Shown here one piece after another: positions 1-11,638 of a stretch of DNA of 64,000 nt; the stretch's first letter is position 1, and each line of letters begins with the position of its first letter. This DNA is from Rhinolophus ferrumequinum (Eukaryota; Chordata; Mammalia; Chiroptera; Rhinolophidae), in NCBI RefSeq assembly GCF_004115265.2, contig NC_046295.1, positions 71,753,008 through 71,817,007 on the forward strand. Reading direction: 5' to 3'. Under the pieces are notes generated by a model. It ran no database searches and was not told where the DNA came from. It was given only the letters and a program-made list of their open reading frames with translations. The position numbers were made by a program, and so were the translations under genes.

Positions 1-1190
1 TTGATTATATTAGACTCCATAATGAAAGGGGCAGCATCAGTCCCTCAGGAATGTTTCACGTTCTGGGTAGGCATTTGCTTTCCCTGCCTACAAATCTGCC
101 AGCTTTGTTAACTTGCAGAATATCTTATATTCATTGCCATTGTGTCACACATCACATTGCCTCCACGCAACGTACACATTTCAGGGTGAAAGTAGTGTGG
201 CAGTTGACTCACTTCCATAAAGTTCTCTGGTCTGACTACGTGCACCACTGTCCGGAGGCAGCTGGTGTGGTAGTAACTGGAGTGGCCAGGACAAGTCTCA
301 ATTTCAGTGTGAGTTCAGAGATAATTCGCTGAGACATTGAGGTACATGTTCTATGCTACATCTTCATACTTTGAGTCAATAAATAGAGATGCCATTTCTT
401 CCAAAGCTAATATACACAGCCCATAAAGCAAGATGGATGCGGGGATGTTTCTGCTCATGATTACATCTAATAATGCACTTATAGAACGTTTACTTGCCAT
501 TGTTGTGACCTTGGCTTCAGTGGGTTTAAAGTTCCTACATCCCAAGGGAGGAGTCCTTCCTCTAGGGAATAATTCATGGTTCTAAGAACCTGATAGCAGG
601 TCCTCATGCTGCTGAGCTAACAGGCAGCAAATGGTATGACTGCACTGGCTGGGATGACGGGTCTTCATCACGACGTGGATATTAGGTGCACTTATGCAAT
701 GCTGGCAGGGAGGGCTGCATGTAGAACCCAAGTGATTCTCTGGGGTGCCCCTTAATACCCCTGTTTCCAGTAATAATAGTCAATGGGAAATTGTGGCAAC
801 TCAATAAGGTGGGACGCCTAAGGGACTCAGACTTCAAGAATCAAGCTTTGGGTCACCCCATCAGATAAGAACTCGGTTCACTGAAGGGGTTATAAGAGGT
901 CAAGGAAACCATGGAGCAATGATTATTAACTCCTTCCTGTATTACTAACCTCCTGAATAACGACAGAGGTGGGATTGTAGCCATGATTTATTATGTTAAT
1001 TATTCTCTCCTCTTTCCCTGCCACCTTGTATGAAGAATACTAGAGATGGCTGAATTGCCATCACCTCTTGATACCCCATAGCTAATGGGACTTCATGTTT
1101 CTCCTGTTTGGGGAACATGAGCTTTTTCATCTAAGTGAAAGTTGAGAAATGATGCTAGTGGCAAAAAAGGTGGATTGTATTAGTCATTCT
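1..1190 (+). mobile_element. ERV-L pol fossil, integrase and dUTPase regions
   Basis: Plus-strand internal part of an ERV-L (class III) element. CACCACTGTCCGGAGGCAGC (242-261) matches the integrase region. ACAGGCAGCAAATGGTATGA onward (620-870) matches the dUTPase region, followed by the expected downstream segment to about 1190. Element start and LTRs are not seen; it runs off the left edge. It is heavily broken and old, probably shared among placental mammals. Confidence 0.72.
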
Positions 1191-1650
1191 TCATTTACCA
1201 TTTCTCTATCCATCCTCAGCTCTTCTCTGCCTATCCGTACACCTTAGGAGCAGACTGATCACCCAAGGCCCCCTGCTATATGGCTTCCAATGGGTTCTGC
1301 TAAAGGGAGGCACCAGCATAAGATCAGAGGGCAGGAAGAGAGGTTATCTATTCTCCTCTCTCTCCCAGCTTTGTTGAGATCTTAGCAGTGGCTATGTCTA
1401 GATGCAACCACAACTTCTATTGGGCGGCTAGTTCATGGTTCCAGAAATCCCTGGTCTCCAGCAATACCATTCCTTCCCTTGTCCCTTTAGGCCTGGGTGG
1501 TCACAGCTTCCTGCTGTTGCAAGTGCCTTGGTATCTCCATATCCTTTGTTGGGTCTCTTAACCTTGCCCAAATCTCTGCCAACAACGCTTTCATGAAAAG
1601 TTAGTTCATCTCACTTGAGTTGCTTCTCTCATACTCAGATAGATTCAATA
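1190..1650. other. Old repeat-like sequence, unassigned
   Basis: Contains TGGGTGGTCACAGCTTCCTG and a later TTAACCTTGCCCAAATCTCT, phrases that recur in old mammalian interspersed repeats. I could not assign a family. No gene was seen. Confidence 0.35.
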
Positions 1651-1910
1651 CAGTGGTACCTCAGTTTTCGAACATCTCCATTGACGAACACTTCGGTTTA
1701 TGAACGCCATAAATTTTATGGATCTATGGTATCGTTAGATAGTAAAATTCATCCTAAATTTGCGGTTTTAGGGGTTGATTTTAAAGGTCTAGAACGGATC
1801 AATCCATTTTGCATTACTTTCTAGGGGGAAACTGCACCTCGGTTTTCGAACGTTTCAGAACTCGAACAGTCTTCCGGAACGGATTATGTTCGAAAACCGA
1901 GGTACCACTG
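1651..1910. mobile_element. Tc1/mariner-type MITE, TA-flanked
   Basis: 260-bp nonautonomous DNA transposon. Terminal inverted repeats CAGTGGTACCTCAGTTTTCG and its reverse complement (CAGTGGTACCTCGGTTTTCG) are flanked by TA duplications at 1649-1650 and 1911-1912. A second internal CCTCGGTTTTCGAACG near 1837 can pair with the right end. There is no transposase. The TA target and CAGTGG-type ends suggest the pogo/Tigger or related mariner branch. Confidence 0.85.
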
Positions 1911-1912
1911 TA

Positions 1913-2510
1913 TTTGAGAAGCTTAGGAGACATTGCATGAGGCCTGAGCACATGGTGTTGAGCAGAACACAAAGTGACCTCATCATGAAGTATATTGCTT
2001 ACAATGGAAATTTCCAGAAAGGAAGTACACAGATAAAAGGCTAAACTGTCATAGTACTATAGATTATCGTAGGTGTGAATGATAGAATGATAGAATGAAG
2101 CACAATGATGATGGAGGGAAATAATATATGTGGCCCAAGAGACGCACATTTTTAATAAAGAGAAAATAGGTATTAAAATGAGTTTGAAATGATTTCGATG
2201 CTATAAGGTATCACTGTCACGAAGATTTGGTGAGATGTGATTCATGTTAACAATATGGAAGGGTATAACTTGTCCAAAAAGTTTATCTGGAGAGAGAAGG
2301 TGGGGGCTCTTCCTGTAAGTCAAGTCTATATTGACCTACATCTAGTTCTAGAAAACTGAGCATGAGTCTAAAAGGAGTAAAAGGCAGAAGTAATATATTG
2401 GAAATAAATATACCATAAATGGACAGAATCATGATAGAATAGCAGTAGAGAATTTCCAAGGTATACGTTTTCCACATCTACTCCTGCTCCATCATTAGAC
2501 AGTTTCTTCA
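1913..2510. other. Intergenic sequence, nothing recognised
   Basis: AT-rich sequence with no exon, RNA gene or clear repeat that I can support. Confidence 0.4.
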
Positions 2511-2951
2511 CTTTTTGTCTTCCTGGCTTGACTGCCATATTTACAGCCTAGTTTGTGCACTTTTCTTTCTTCCCCTCTATATTCATATTCTATAGATAAT
2601 ATGTGTACAACATAAACACATATATACATACAAATATACATCCAGTCTTTTAAAATATCGTTAATTTTACTGTAATGAGATAATGCTTGCTTTTCTCACT
2701 CAACACAACTGGTGGGAATCCTTCCAGGTGACCTGGACTAGTTCTTATTCATTCTTTTTAATGGCTGAATAATATTTCAAGGTGTGGACAGTTTGTTTAG
2801 CAATTTCCTTAGAATAGGTATTAATTTTATTTCTGAGATTTTTGTCCCTATGAGAAATGATGCATAAACTTTCTTAACCTATGTCCTTATGTATTGTGGC
2901 TATTATTTTTACTAGGTAGTTTCAGGAGTATGATTGCTCTATATATACGTT

Positions 2952-3324
2952 CTTTTTTTTTTTTTTTGGAGGAATATTGGGGAACAGTGTGTTTCTCCAG
3001 GGCCCATCAGCTCCAAGTTGTTGTCCTTCAAACTAGTTGTGGAGGGCGCAGCTCAGCTCCAACTCCAGTTGCCGTTTTCAATTTTTAGTTGTAGGGGGCA
3101 CAGCCCACCATCCCATGTGGGAATTGAACCCACAACCTTGTTGTTGAGAGCTTGCGCTCTAACCAACTGAGCCATCCAGCCGCCTCTCGGGAAGCTCAGT
3201 GGCAGCTCCTTGTCTTCAATCTAGTTGTGAAGGGAGCAGCTCACCGGCCCATGTGAGAATCAAACCAGCAACCCAATTGTTGAGAACTCGCGCTCTAACC
3301 AACTGAGCCATCCGGCCGTCCCTG
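2952..3324 (-). mobile_element. Rhin-1-type tRNA SINE with doubled head
   Basis: Minus-strand SINE starting with the T-rich tail complement and ATTGGGGAACAGTGTGTTTC. A first tRNA-like head ends TTGGTTAGAGCGCAAGCTCT-like at about 3150-3180, and a second partial head-body unit follows at 3186-3322. Each head retains A/B-box-like sequence. The two heads suggest a dimer or SINE-into-SINE insertion. Confidence 0.85.
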
Positions 3325-3781
3325 TACATTCATTTTTAATAGATATTCCCAATTACCTTTTAAAAGGCTGTAATTCATATCTCCACAAGAATTTTCCCTA
3401 CACTATTAGATTGTAGCTTTTAAAAAAATTCCAGTTTGATGGGAATAAAAATTCATTATTACTTTATTTTACATTTCTCTAATTTCCAGTGAATTTAAGC
3501 ATCTTTTCATATGCTTGTTGGCTATCTCAATTTGCTCTACTATGACTTTCATATTTTTATTTTGAATTCTTAATTTTTCTCAGTAATTTGTAAGAGTTCC
3601 TTATATTTAGATAATTACTCTATCATCTGTATTACAAATAATTTTTTTCCCAGATGGTTTTCTCATCTATTAAATTTTGATTCTTAAACCAAATTTAAAA
3701 AAAATTTTAAATTTATATAGTGAAATGAATTTTTAAAATTGCTACTAGGTTTCCAACATTGATTAAGAAGATCTCCTTCTT

Positions 3782-4430
3782 GAAAAAGGAACCCTCATAC
3801 ACTGCTGGTGGGAATGTAAACTGGTACAGCCACTATGGAAAACAGTAAGGAGGTTCTTCAAAAATTTAAGAATAGAATTACCATATGACCCAGCAACCCC
3901 TCTTCTAGGTAACTACCCCACAAAATCTGAAAACATTTATCCATAAAGATGTATGTACCCCTGTGGTCATTGCAGCATTATTCATGGTGGCCAAGACATG
4001 GAAACAACCGAAGTATCCTTTCATAGATGATTGGATAAAGAAAATGTGGTACATATATATACAGTGGAATATTATTCTGCCATAAGAAAAGATGAAATAC
4101 TGCCATTTGCGACAACAGGGATAGATCTTGAGATTATCACGCTAAGTGAAATAAGTCAGACAGAAAAAGTCAAGAACCATATGGCTTCACTCATATGTGG
4201 GATATAAAGCTGAAAGCAACAAACAAACGAGACAAACATGACCAGAGAATAAGGGGATAGGGGGAGGTGGAACAGGGTAAATGTGGCCAAGTATATGGTG
4301 ACGGAAGGAGATTTGACTTTAGGTGGTGAATACACAATGCAATATATAGATGCTGTATTATAGAATTGTACACTTGAAAGCTATGTAATTTTATTAACCA
4401 ATATCACCCCAACAAATTTTATAAAAGAAA
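3782..4430 (+). mobile_element. L1 3' end, 5'-truncated insertion
   Basis: Sense L1 from ACTGCTGGTGGGAATGTAAA through CAGTGGAATATTATTCTGCC to the 3' UTR and A-rich tail. Perfect 14-bp target duplications AAGATCTCCTTCTT lie at 3768-3781 and 4431-4444. It interrupts the antisense L1, so it is younger. Confidence 0.88.
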
Positions 4431-4468
4431 AAGATCTCCTTCTTACCTAGATTTTACATGTTCTCTTA

Positions 4469-4829
4469 CTGACCTTTTTTTTTTTTTTTTTTAAGATTTT
4501 ATTGGGGAAGGGGAGCAGTACTTTATTGGGGAACAGTGTGTACTTCCAGGACTTTTTTGCAAGTCAAGCTGTCCCTTCAATCTTAGTTGTGGAGGGTGCC
4601 GTTCAGCTTCAAGTTGTTGGCCTTTCAGTCTTAGTTGTGGAGCGTGCAGCTCAGCTCCAGGTCCAGTTGCTGTTGCTGTTGCTAGTTGCAGGGGCACAGC
4701 CCATCATCCCTTGCGGGAGTCGAACCGGCAATCTCATGGTTGAGAGCCGACTGCCCATGTGGGAATCAAACCAGCAGCCTTCAGTGTCAGGAGCATGGAG
4801 CTCCAACCGCCTGAGACACCCGGCCGGCC
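4469..4829 (-). mobile_element. Rhin-1-type tRNA SINE, long form
   Basis: Poly-T then TTATTGGGGAAGGGGAGCAG tail, body, and head ending at GGCCGGCC on the plus strand. Flanked by near-identical CTCTTACTGACC and CTCTTATTGACT. Open frames here are SINE-derived. Confidence 0.88.
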
Positions 4830-5639
4830 CCTCTTATTGACTTTTAATAAGAACTTTTATTGCTTTATATTTAAATGTAAGTCTTTAATCTTTCAGGAAT
4901 ATATCTTTATATATGGTGTAGTATGGGAGCTCCACATTTTTCCCACTGAGATTGCCAATAATACCAGCCCAATTTATGAAATAATTCATTTCCTCACTGA
5001 TTTTTTTTTTTAGCCATAAGTATTTATTTAAATAGAAAAATGTCAATTCCTCCCCAAATTAAGTAAATCTGTCATGTATTATATTTGGAACAAATAATTT
5101 TGGTCATAAATTCTAGAAGCTGGTTATGGGGAGGGAAGCTCCATATAAGAGCTCTCTCAAGTGTCTGCAGGTCTAGGATCAGATCTTTCTCTTTGGGAAT
5201 TCTCTTTGTACCTCGTTCATAGCTGTCCTCACTGATTTTTATAATACCACCATTGTTATATATCAATTTTTATACAGTGTACTGTGATCTAATTCTGGAT
5301 TTACTATTCTTCTGATCTAGTCTGTGTTGATTTGATCATTGTGGTGTTAGAAAATATATTCTGATATTTGTTAAGGCAAAATTGTCTTATTTTTCACACT
5401 TGTTTGGCTGTTCTGAGACATTTATTCTTTCATATTTATTTTAAGCTTATGTTTTTTTTCTAATAAGAACAAAAAAATCTTCTTCTCTGCTATCTCAATA
5501 TTGAAGAGGTCATTTTATTTTCAACTCAAAGCCAATGTGATGCTTAATAATAAAGCACAAGCCTTCCAATTAAAGTAAAGAATGCCTTCTACCACTATTA
5601 CATTGTCACGAAAGGGCTATCATTTCAAGCAGACCAAAG

Positions 5640-6060
5640 GTTTCATGTATGTATTTATTCTACAAATATTGAGCCTCTACTATGTCTAGGCTCTTTTCTA
5701 GGTACATTCTAGTGAGGAGAGGCAGATAATAAATGAATAAATAAGCAAATATACAGTATGTCAGATGCTGATGAATTCAATGGAGAACAATAAAACTGGA
5801 TAGGGAAGAAAAGAAATGGGGATGCCATTTTTTATACGAGGTGGTCGGAGAAGGCTTCACTGATAAATGACATTTGAGTGGAGTCTTGAGGGAAGTGAGA
5901 GAATGAGCCATTTGGCTTTTTGGAGGATGAATGGTCCATGCAGAAGGAACAGAAGGTGCAAAGGCCCTGACGTGAGTACATCCTTGGTGTATCTGAGGAA
6001 CATCCAGGAAGCCAGTGTGATTAGAGTGGGGTGAGACAGTAGCTAAATATGAGGTCAGAG
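5640..6060. repeat. L2/MIR-age repeat remnants
   Basis: Contains ATTGAGCCTCTACTATGTCT and TAATAAATGAATAAATAAGC, typical of L2-type 3' ends, followed by decayed repeat-like text. Orientation is uncertain. Confidence 0.4.
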
Positions 6061-6113
6061 ATAGATGTTAGGCAGCTGTTTTATTTATAATTATTTTTCA
6101 TATTTTAAACTCT

Positions 6114-6450
6114 TTGAACTCCTTGGAAAGCATCTTACAAGATCAGAGGGTCTTAATGTTCACAATAGCAAAAACCAAGAAAGAGTTTAAGTACCCACTA
6201 GCAGGGCAGTGGATGAACAAACTGTGGTATAATTCCATAGTCAATTATTATGTAGCCATCCAAATGGATGACAGTGATATGCAATTTTTGGATGAATCTT
6301 AGCAATCTAATATTACAGGAAAAAATAAGTCCCTGGTGATTACATACAGCATGATATCCTCTTTATAAAGTTATAAACAGCTAAAATTTAAAAATAGACT
6401 TTTTTCAGAATATAGATGGATAATATAAATTTATATTTATAAAAAGAAAG
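6114..6450 (+). mobile_element. L1 3' fragment, sense
   Basis: TGTTCACAATAGCAAAAACC and CAGTGGATGAACAAACTGTG are standard L1 ORF2-end and 3' UTR phrases. Cut by the following SINE. Confidence 0.6.
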
Positions 6451-6452
6451 CA

Positions 6453-6640
6453 GGGCGGCTGGATGGCCCAATTGGTTAGAGCACTAGCTCTGAACGACAG
6501 GATTGCCGGTTCGATTCCCACATGGGCCGGTGAGCTGCGCCCTCCACAACTAGATTGAAGGACAACGACTTGGTGCTGATGGGCCCTGGAGAGACACACT
6601 GTCCCCCAATATTCCCTAATAAAATTTATTTTTTAAAAAA
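6453..6640 (+). mobile_element. Rhin-1-type tRNA SINE, short form
   Basis: Head GGGCGGCTGGATGGCCCAAT with TTGGTTAGAGC and GGTTCGATTCCC box-B-like sequence, body, CCCCCAATATTCCCTAATAA tail and A-rich end. Confidence 0.9.
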
Positions 6641-7400
6641 TAGGAAAGCAAGGGTTCTGATCAACCAGGATTCAAGGAGGTGGTTGTTAGAGTCATAGGG
6701 TGAGGAGAGAGAGCTGGGGTAATGGAAAGGACACAAAGCTTATGTTGAACTTATTTATGGTTGTAATTTTTGTTTCATTTTACAAAAGCAAGAAAGAAAG
6801 CACACAAATAAATAAGTAGGTTTTGCATGAACTAATGATGAGATGAGTCATGAAGTAAGGATTATTTTTAATGTTATTCTGTGCACCTGTTCATTTAAAC
6901 AATATAAATATGAAAAAGGAATTCACAGATGATGAAATACAAATAAATAATAAACATATAAAAGATGCTGAAGTTTAATAATAATTACAGAAATGCAAAT
7001 TGATTAAGATATTTTAATTAACAGTTTTGCCAATAATAAAATGTTTGATAGAATAAAATATAAATATATAAAACATATAATTTTATCAGCATTTATCCAC
7101 TGCTGATTGGAATATAAATGGTATAATCATTAAATGGTATTAGCAACCTGAATCAAAATTTTAAATGCTTGTATCTCTTAAATTAATAATGCCACGATTT
7201 GAATTCATCCTACAGATAAACTCACAAAACAGTATACAGAAACTTATGTACAAAGATATTTATTGAACTATTGCTTACAATAGCCCCTAAATTGCAAACA
7301 ATACAAAACCAATGGGGAGTTGGCTGAATTAACTATGCTATTCAGCCATAAAGTAGAATACCAGATAGCCATTATAAAGAAAAAGCTTCTCCCCTGAACG
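6640..7400 (+). mobile_element. Decayed L1 3' sequence
   Basis: CTATTCAGCCATAAAGTAGA and ACAGAAACTTATGTACAAAG are L1 3' phrases. The rest is AT-rich decayed sequence. Confidence 0.45.
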
Positions 7401-7660
7401 TTAATGCCAAAATCAAGAAGACTCATTAGTGGCATTTTTGGGCTGCTTCTAAAGAAATTCTTTTGTTTCCCTTAAAGAAACCAGGAATGTTAAACCATAT
7501 AATATCTTTCTCATTATGACCCTTAATTGCCTGACTCTTTATAAGTATACCCTGGTTTTGTATATAAAAGCCTTAAAAGTAAAATCTCTAAGTCCTGGAA
7601 GCCTCCCAGGATAGCTACAATTTGATGATGAAAAAAAAAATCTCCATTCAAATTGAGTTA

Positions 7661-7661
<1 letters not shown>

Positions 7662-7696
<35 letters not shown>
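7662..7696. repeat. (ATT)n microsatellite
   Basis: About twelve ATT units, 27 bp from the donor of the GLT6D1-like stem exon (on the intron side). Confidence 0.95.
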
Positions 7697-7723
7697 GTTG
7701 TAAGCAGAATTTTTTGTTCTTAC

Positions 7724-7771
7724 TTAGGATTAAACCAGTCTGAGAGCTGAGGTTCTTCTGTTTCATGATCC
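7724..7771 (-). CDS. GLT6D1: GLT6D1-like stem exon with SDWF motif
   Basis: 48-bp exon with a CATTTTGTACCCAG acceptor and an AA|GTAAGAAC donor on the minus strand, 15 full codons ([15 protein letters not shown]). It starts and ends in the same phases as the SDWF exons of the two other GT6 genes. It cannot be a second copy within the middle gene, because it lies downstream of that gene's last exon. An (ATT)n tract lies just beyond the donor. Confidence 0.82.
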
Positions 7772-10572
7772 CTGGGTACAAAATGAAAATCAGGTTAAGA
7801 GTAATCCACTTATTCAACAAATATATATTGCACTCTTATAACATGACGTCACTGTTTGGTGCTGATTACATAACTATGAACATTAACTGAAATAACTCAA
7901 GGATGGGCTTAACAGCATACTGGAAAGGATGGAGGAAAGAATCAGTGAACCTAAAGATAGAATAATAGAAATCACTCAATCTGAATAAAAGAGAGAAAAA
8001 CAGTGGGAAAAGAAAATGCCAGGGACATGTGAGACGATAACAAAAGATCTAACATTCATGTAATTGGAGTGCCAGAAGGAAAGAAAGAGAATGGGTCTGA
8101 AAAAGTATTTTAAAAAATGGCTGAGCACTCCCTCAAATTTGGCAAAAGACATAAACATACAGATTCAAGAAACTGAGTGAACCCCAAACAGGATAAACCT
8201 AAAGAAATCCTATGCTAAGGCACATGAGCGTCAAATTTCTGAGAGCTAAAGATAAAACAAATCTTGAAAGCAGAAGAGAGAAATGATTTACCTATAGGGA
8301 AAAAATAATTTGAATGAAAGTGGATTTCTCATCAGAAACCATGGACCCAAAAGGAAATGGATCGATATTTTCCAGGTGCTATAAGGACAGTCAACCAAAA
8401 TGTCCCTCTGCAGGTGAATAGTTGAACAAACTTTGGTACATCCCTTCATGGAATAAAAAAGAATGACCTACTGATGTACACAACAATGTAGCTGGATCTC
8501 AAGGGCATTATGCTAAATGAAAAAAAGTTCATCCCAATAGATCATATACTGTATGATTCTATTTATAAGCATCAAAATGACAAAATTATAGAGCTAAAAA
8601 TAGAGTAGTGGTACTAGAGGTTAGGGAGGGTCAGGGAGAGGAGGTTGGGTGTGAGCATAAATGGTAGCTCAGAGAAGATCTTTGTGGTAATAGAATACTT
8701 TTGTATCTTGATTGCTGTGGTGGCTACACAAACCTAGACATTTGATAAATGTCATATAATGATACACATACATTGTCCCAACATCAATTTCCTGTTTTGA
8801 TATTGTACAACAATTATGTACGAAGTAGTATTGGGGGAAGTTGGGTGAAAGGTGCATGTGACCACTTTGTACTTCTTGTGAATCTATAATTATTTCAAAA
8901 TCAAATATTAAAATAACCCTTTAAAAGTGTTTTTTGACATTTCAGAGGTGTTTTTAATCAAAGATATTTCACTATAGGATTGTCCAAGCCTTGTGCTCAT
9001 TCAAAATCCAAATCATCCCGGCCAAACCTCATTAAAAATATACAGTGACAAATGAATGTTTTTAAGTTCGATTTTTTGATGATTGGTCTCACTAATTTCT
9101 CAGGTCCTCCACAATGGTCAATGGTAGAAAACATGGTTGACTAATGATGGCTATCAATCTAAAGAAAAACATCATCCTGGACAGAGATACTTAAACTATA
9201 GAAAATGTCAGAAACTTGTCTGGTGTACGCAGGTGAATGTGTCGAGTGAGCCAAATGTGGAGATGTACACGTACACATATCTGTACAAACTCATACACAT
9301 GAATATTTCTGAGGTGATACCCAAGAAATTTATCAGTGGTTCCCTCTAGAGAATTTAGTCTAGGTTTCTGTGCTTTCTGACTGCCACTGCCATCAGCAAC
9401 CACTTGATTCCAGCCAGGTTGCCCTCAATACAGTGTTTGTAGAATATTTATGGAACAAGAATCTTACCAGCAGAGACTTGTCTTCTGTAGGTGCTTCTTT
9501 ATTCTTTAGATAAATTTTTAAAAAGGCATTAATATTAAATTTGAACAAAAGTCTATTGTAATTAGAATAACAGAAAGTCTAGACTATAGAGCCATTCATG
9601 TACTCACTTGTTAACCAAATAATTATTGAACACCTACTACGTACGTGCCAGGCATAATGCCGCAGTTCTGGAATCTGCAGTGAGCTTATGGTCTATAATT
9701 TCCTTTTCGATTCAGATAGCCCATTATTATCTTCAAAGAAATATTATTGATATCATGGCAAGTGACCACGAGTTCTTAAAGTACAATACTCCAGAGGGCC
9801 AGTAACATATGGAAACAAAGCAAGGGGCTTAATTTTAAAAGACATTAGCTCCCACAATGTAGCTGATTTTCAAATAGTGTTCAGTTACATTACATTGCTT
9901 TTTTTTTTTTTTTTAAAAGACCATGAGGAGGAAGGCATGGCTGAGGTAAGAATTTGAATTTATCTGTGTGAGAGAATTTTAGCAGGTTAGCAAATTTGTT
10001 TCCCAGTACAGCTGTGTTTCTACAGCAGGTTGCTTTGAGTCTTGTTCCTATGAGATGGAATTGTGGTGTAGTTTAAAATATATCTGAAATAGCCCCCCAG
10101 CGCTCTCTATTCTCTTATCTTGTCTGATTTCTTTCTTCATAGCATTATTATTAACATATAGAATACAATGCTCCTGACAGTATAGTATACATTTCTTTGC
10201 TTATTGGCCATTTTATCCACCTAGAATGTAAACTTCCATAGGAACAGTCACTTTGGGTTATCACTGTTTCCCCAGCACCTAGAACAAGGCCTGGTGCCAA
10301 GAAGATCTTAATAAATATTTGTTGAGTGTTGGAAAGAATTAATGTATTTATGATTTGATTTGTACCCCAAAGAGGAGGTAATTTTTGATTAACTTAGAGA
10401 GTCTTTGCTAAGACTTTTTGGACAGAACTCATTATTTTGGATCAAATTTGCCAATCACTTAAGACAAGGATTCATTAATCTTTTATATTTACCGGAAATG
10501 ATGCTTAATCAACATCAGTGATAAAGCAAATGAAATCAATAACAGCATTTTCCATTTAGAATTCATTCTCTG
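7724..10572 (-). CDS. GLT6D1: GLT6D1-like gene, 5' coding part (gene runs off left edge)
   Basis: Two exons of a third GT6 gene. The ATG exon (10493-10572) encodes MNSKWKMLLLISFALSLMLI then KHHF. The next exon (7724-7771) encodes [15 protein letters not shown]. Phase 2 joins them through Arg25. From memory, human GLT6D1 begins MNSKRMLLLVLFAFSLMLVE and continues to RYFRNHQVEELRLSDWF, a much closer match than GGTA1 or the middle paralogue. GLT6D1 is a GT6 member reported to lack the canonical DxD in human. The exons that would show whether the site is intact here are not in the window and are expected to the left. The symbol is a best match; a GLT6D1-like duplicate is possible because human GLT6D1 is not beside GGTA1. 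Confidence 0.75.
7890..8930 (+). mobile_element. HAL1-like L1 relative, ORF1 region joined to 3' end
   Basis: Sense text resembling L1 ORF1 (ATTGGAGTGCCAGAAGGAAA, ATGGCTGAGCACTCCCTCAA) passes straight into 3'-end text (GTGAATAGTTGAACAAACTT) with no ORF2 between. That layout is typical of HAL1. The copy is decayed. Confidence 0.5.
8930..10190. other. Intron or flank of the GLT6D1-like gene, little recognised
   Basis: Mostly unassigned. 9600-9690 (AATTATTGAACACCTACTAC) looks like an L2 tail. No further GT6 exon was found between the two GLT6D1-like exons. Confidence 0.4.
10190..10335 (+). repeat. L2 3' end
   Basis: CTAGAATGTAAACTTCCATA, CCCAGCACCTAGAACAAGGC and TTAATAAATATTTGTTGAGT are hallmark L2 3' phrases. 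Confidence 0.75.
10493..10572 (-). CDS. GLT6D1: GLT6D1-like start-codon and membrane-anchor exon
   Basis: A strong pyrimidine tract and CCAG acceptor (10573-10597) precede CAGAGA and ATG at 10566-10564. There are 24 codons plus two bases, ending TTC CG|GTAAAT. The product is a short tail with Lys4 and Lys6, then a hydrophobic anchor of about 14 residues, then KHHF. The same intron phase is seen in the middle paralogue. Confidence 0.78.
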
Positions 10573-11071
10573 CTGGAAAAAAAAAAGAAGGAAAAGGTTT
10601 TTTTGGAAAGTACAAAACAATTTCCTTACCTTCTTCTATTAATGAATTAATTTATGGAAATTTGTCCACCACGTGTCTGATTCTAGAATGCTCAGCCTTA
10701 GAAAGAATGCAGACTTGAGCCAGGGAAACCACCTATATTGTTTGAAGTGCCTGCAAAAATCTCCCTTAGGTTGCCTCTGGTCCCTGTTAGATTAGGTGCA
10801 GAGTGTGCGTGACATTTCTTTTGTGTTCCTTTATCAAAGTCCACCATGATTGCATAAAGGCAATTCAATAAAACTCTTGTTCTAGTTAACTTGTGGTTCT
10901 GGGAAAATAAAATGAGGGACTTAAGAAGACATCCTTAAGCACTGGGATGTATTCTTTCCCCAAAGTTGATATTTATGTATTTTTTCCTCACCAAGATATT
11001 GAGTAATAAATTACTCAAAAACCACAGGATTAGTGACCTAAAAATATATGAGCTCTCTCACAGGTATATTT

Positions 11072-11078
11072 ATGTATG

Positions 11079-11121
<43 letters not shown>

Positions 11122-11122
11122 A

Positions 11123-11190
<68 letters not shown>
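11072..11190. repeat. (TA)n/(TG)n microsatellite
   Basis: Alternating TA and TG tracts about 115 bp long. An apparent coding frame over it is repeat-derived. Confidence 0.95.
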
Positions 11191-11192
<2 letters not shown>

Positions 11193-11638
11193 CATTGTAA
11201 ACAGTGGTTAAAAGTCTAAATTAAAGGCATTAAGCTCTACAATGGAATATTTGGCTCCAGTCAATGCACCAAGTTTGTGTTGAAGGTTTCAGGATTTCTG
11301 TTTACAAGTGTAAACTGGTTTTTAGTAGGTATCGTCTGAGAACAGATTCTGCTTTTGGGTTATGTATTGGAGTAAAACGGAAGTCTCTGATATTGACTTT
11401 TTCAACACCTACTTAATGAGCAAAATGTTTTAGATCTGTACCTTCCAGTACGGTGGCCACTCGCAGCAAGTGATTCGTGAATACTTGGAATGTTGCTAGT
11501 CCAAACAGGAAGTCTGAAGACTCAGTTTGAAAAATATAACAGAAGATACCTCATTAATATTGTTTATATTTACTACATGTTAAAATGAAATTTTGGATAC
11601 AGTGGGTTAAATGAAATATATTATTAAAATGAATGTCA

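Larger units (their letters stand above)
2510..5470 (-). mobile_element. Old L1 3' region, antisense, split by later insertions
   Basis: Minus-oriented L1 (L1M-like) text runs through 2510-2951, 3325-3767 and 4445-4468, and resumes after 4830. Recognisable phrases include TTTTTAATGGCTGAATAATA and TTTGTAAGAGTTCC. It is interrupted by a SINE pair, a younger L1 and a further SINE. It is a decayed fragment without coding potential. Confidence 0.6.

Noticed and set aside
7724-7771. Possibility that this is a spare exon of the middle gene
   Set aside because: It lies downstream of that gene's last exon on the same strand and pairs in phase with the GLT6D1-like ATG exon at 10493-10572.
10966-11211. 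Tyr/Ile-rich small protein
   Set aside because: Translation of a TA/TG microsatellite.
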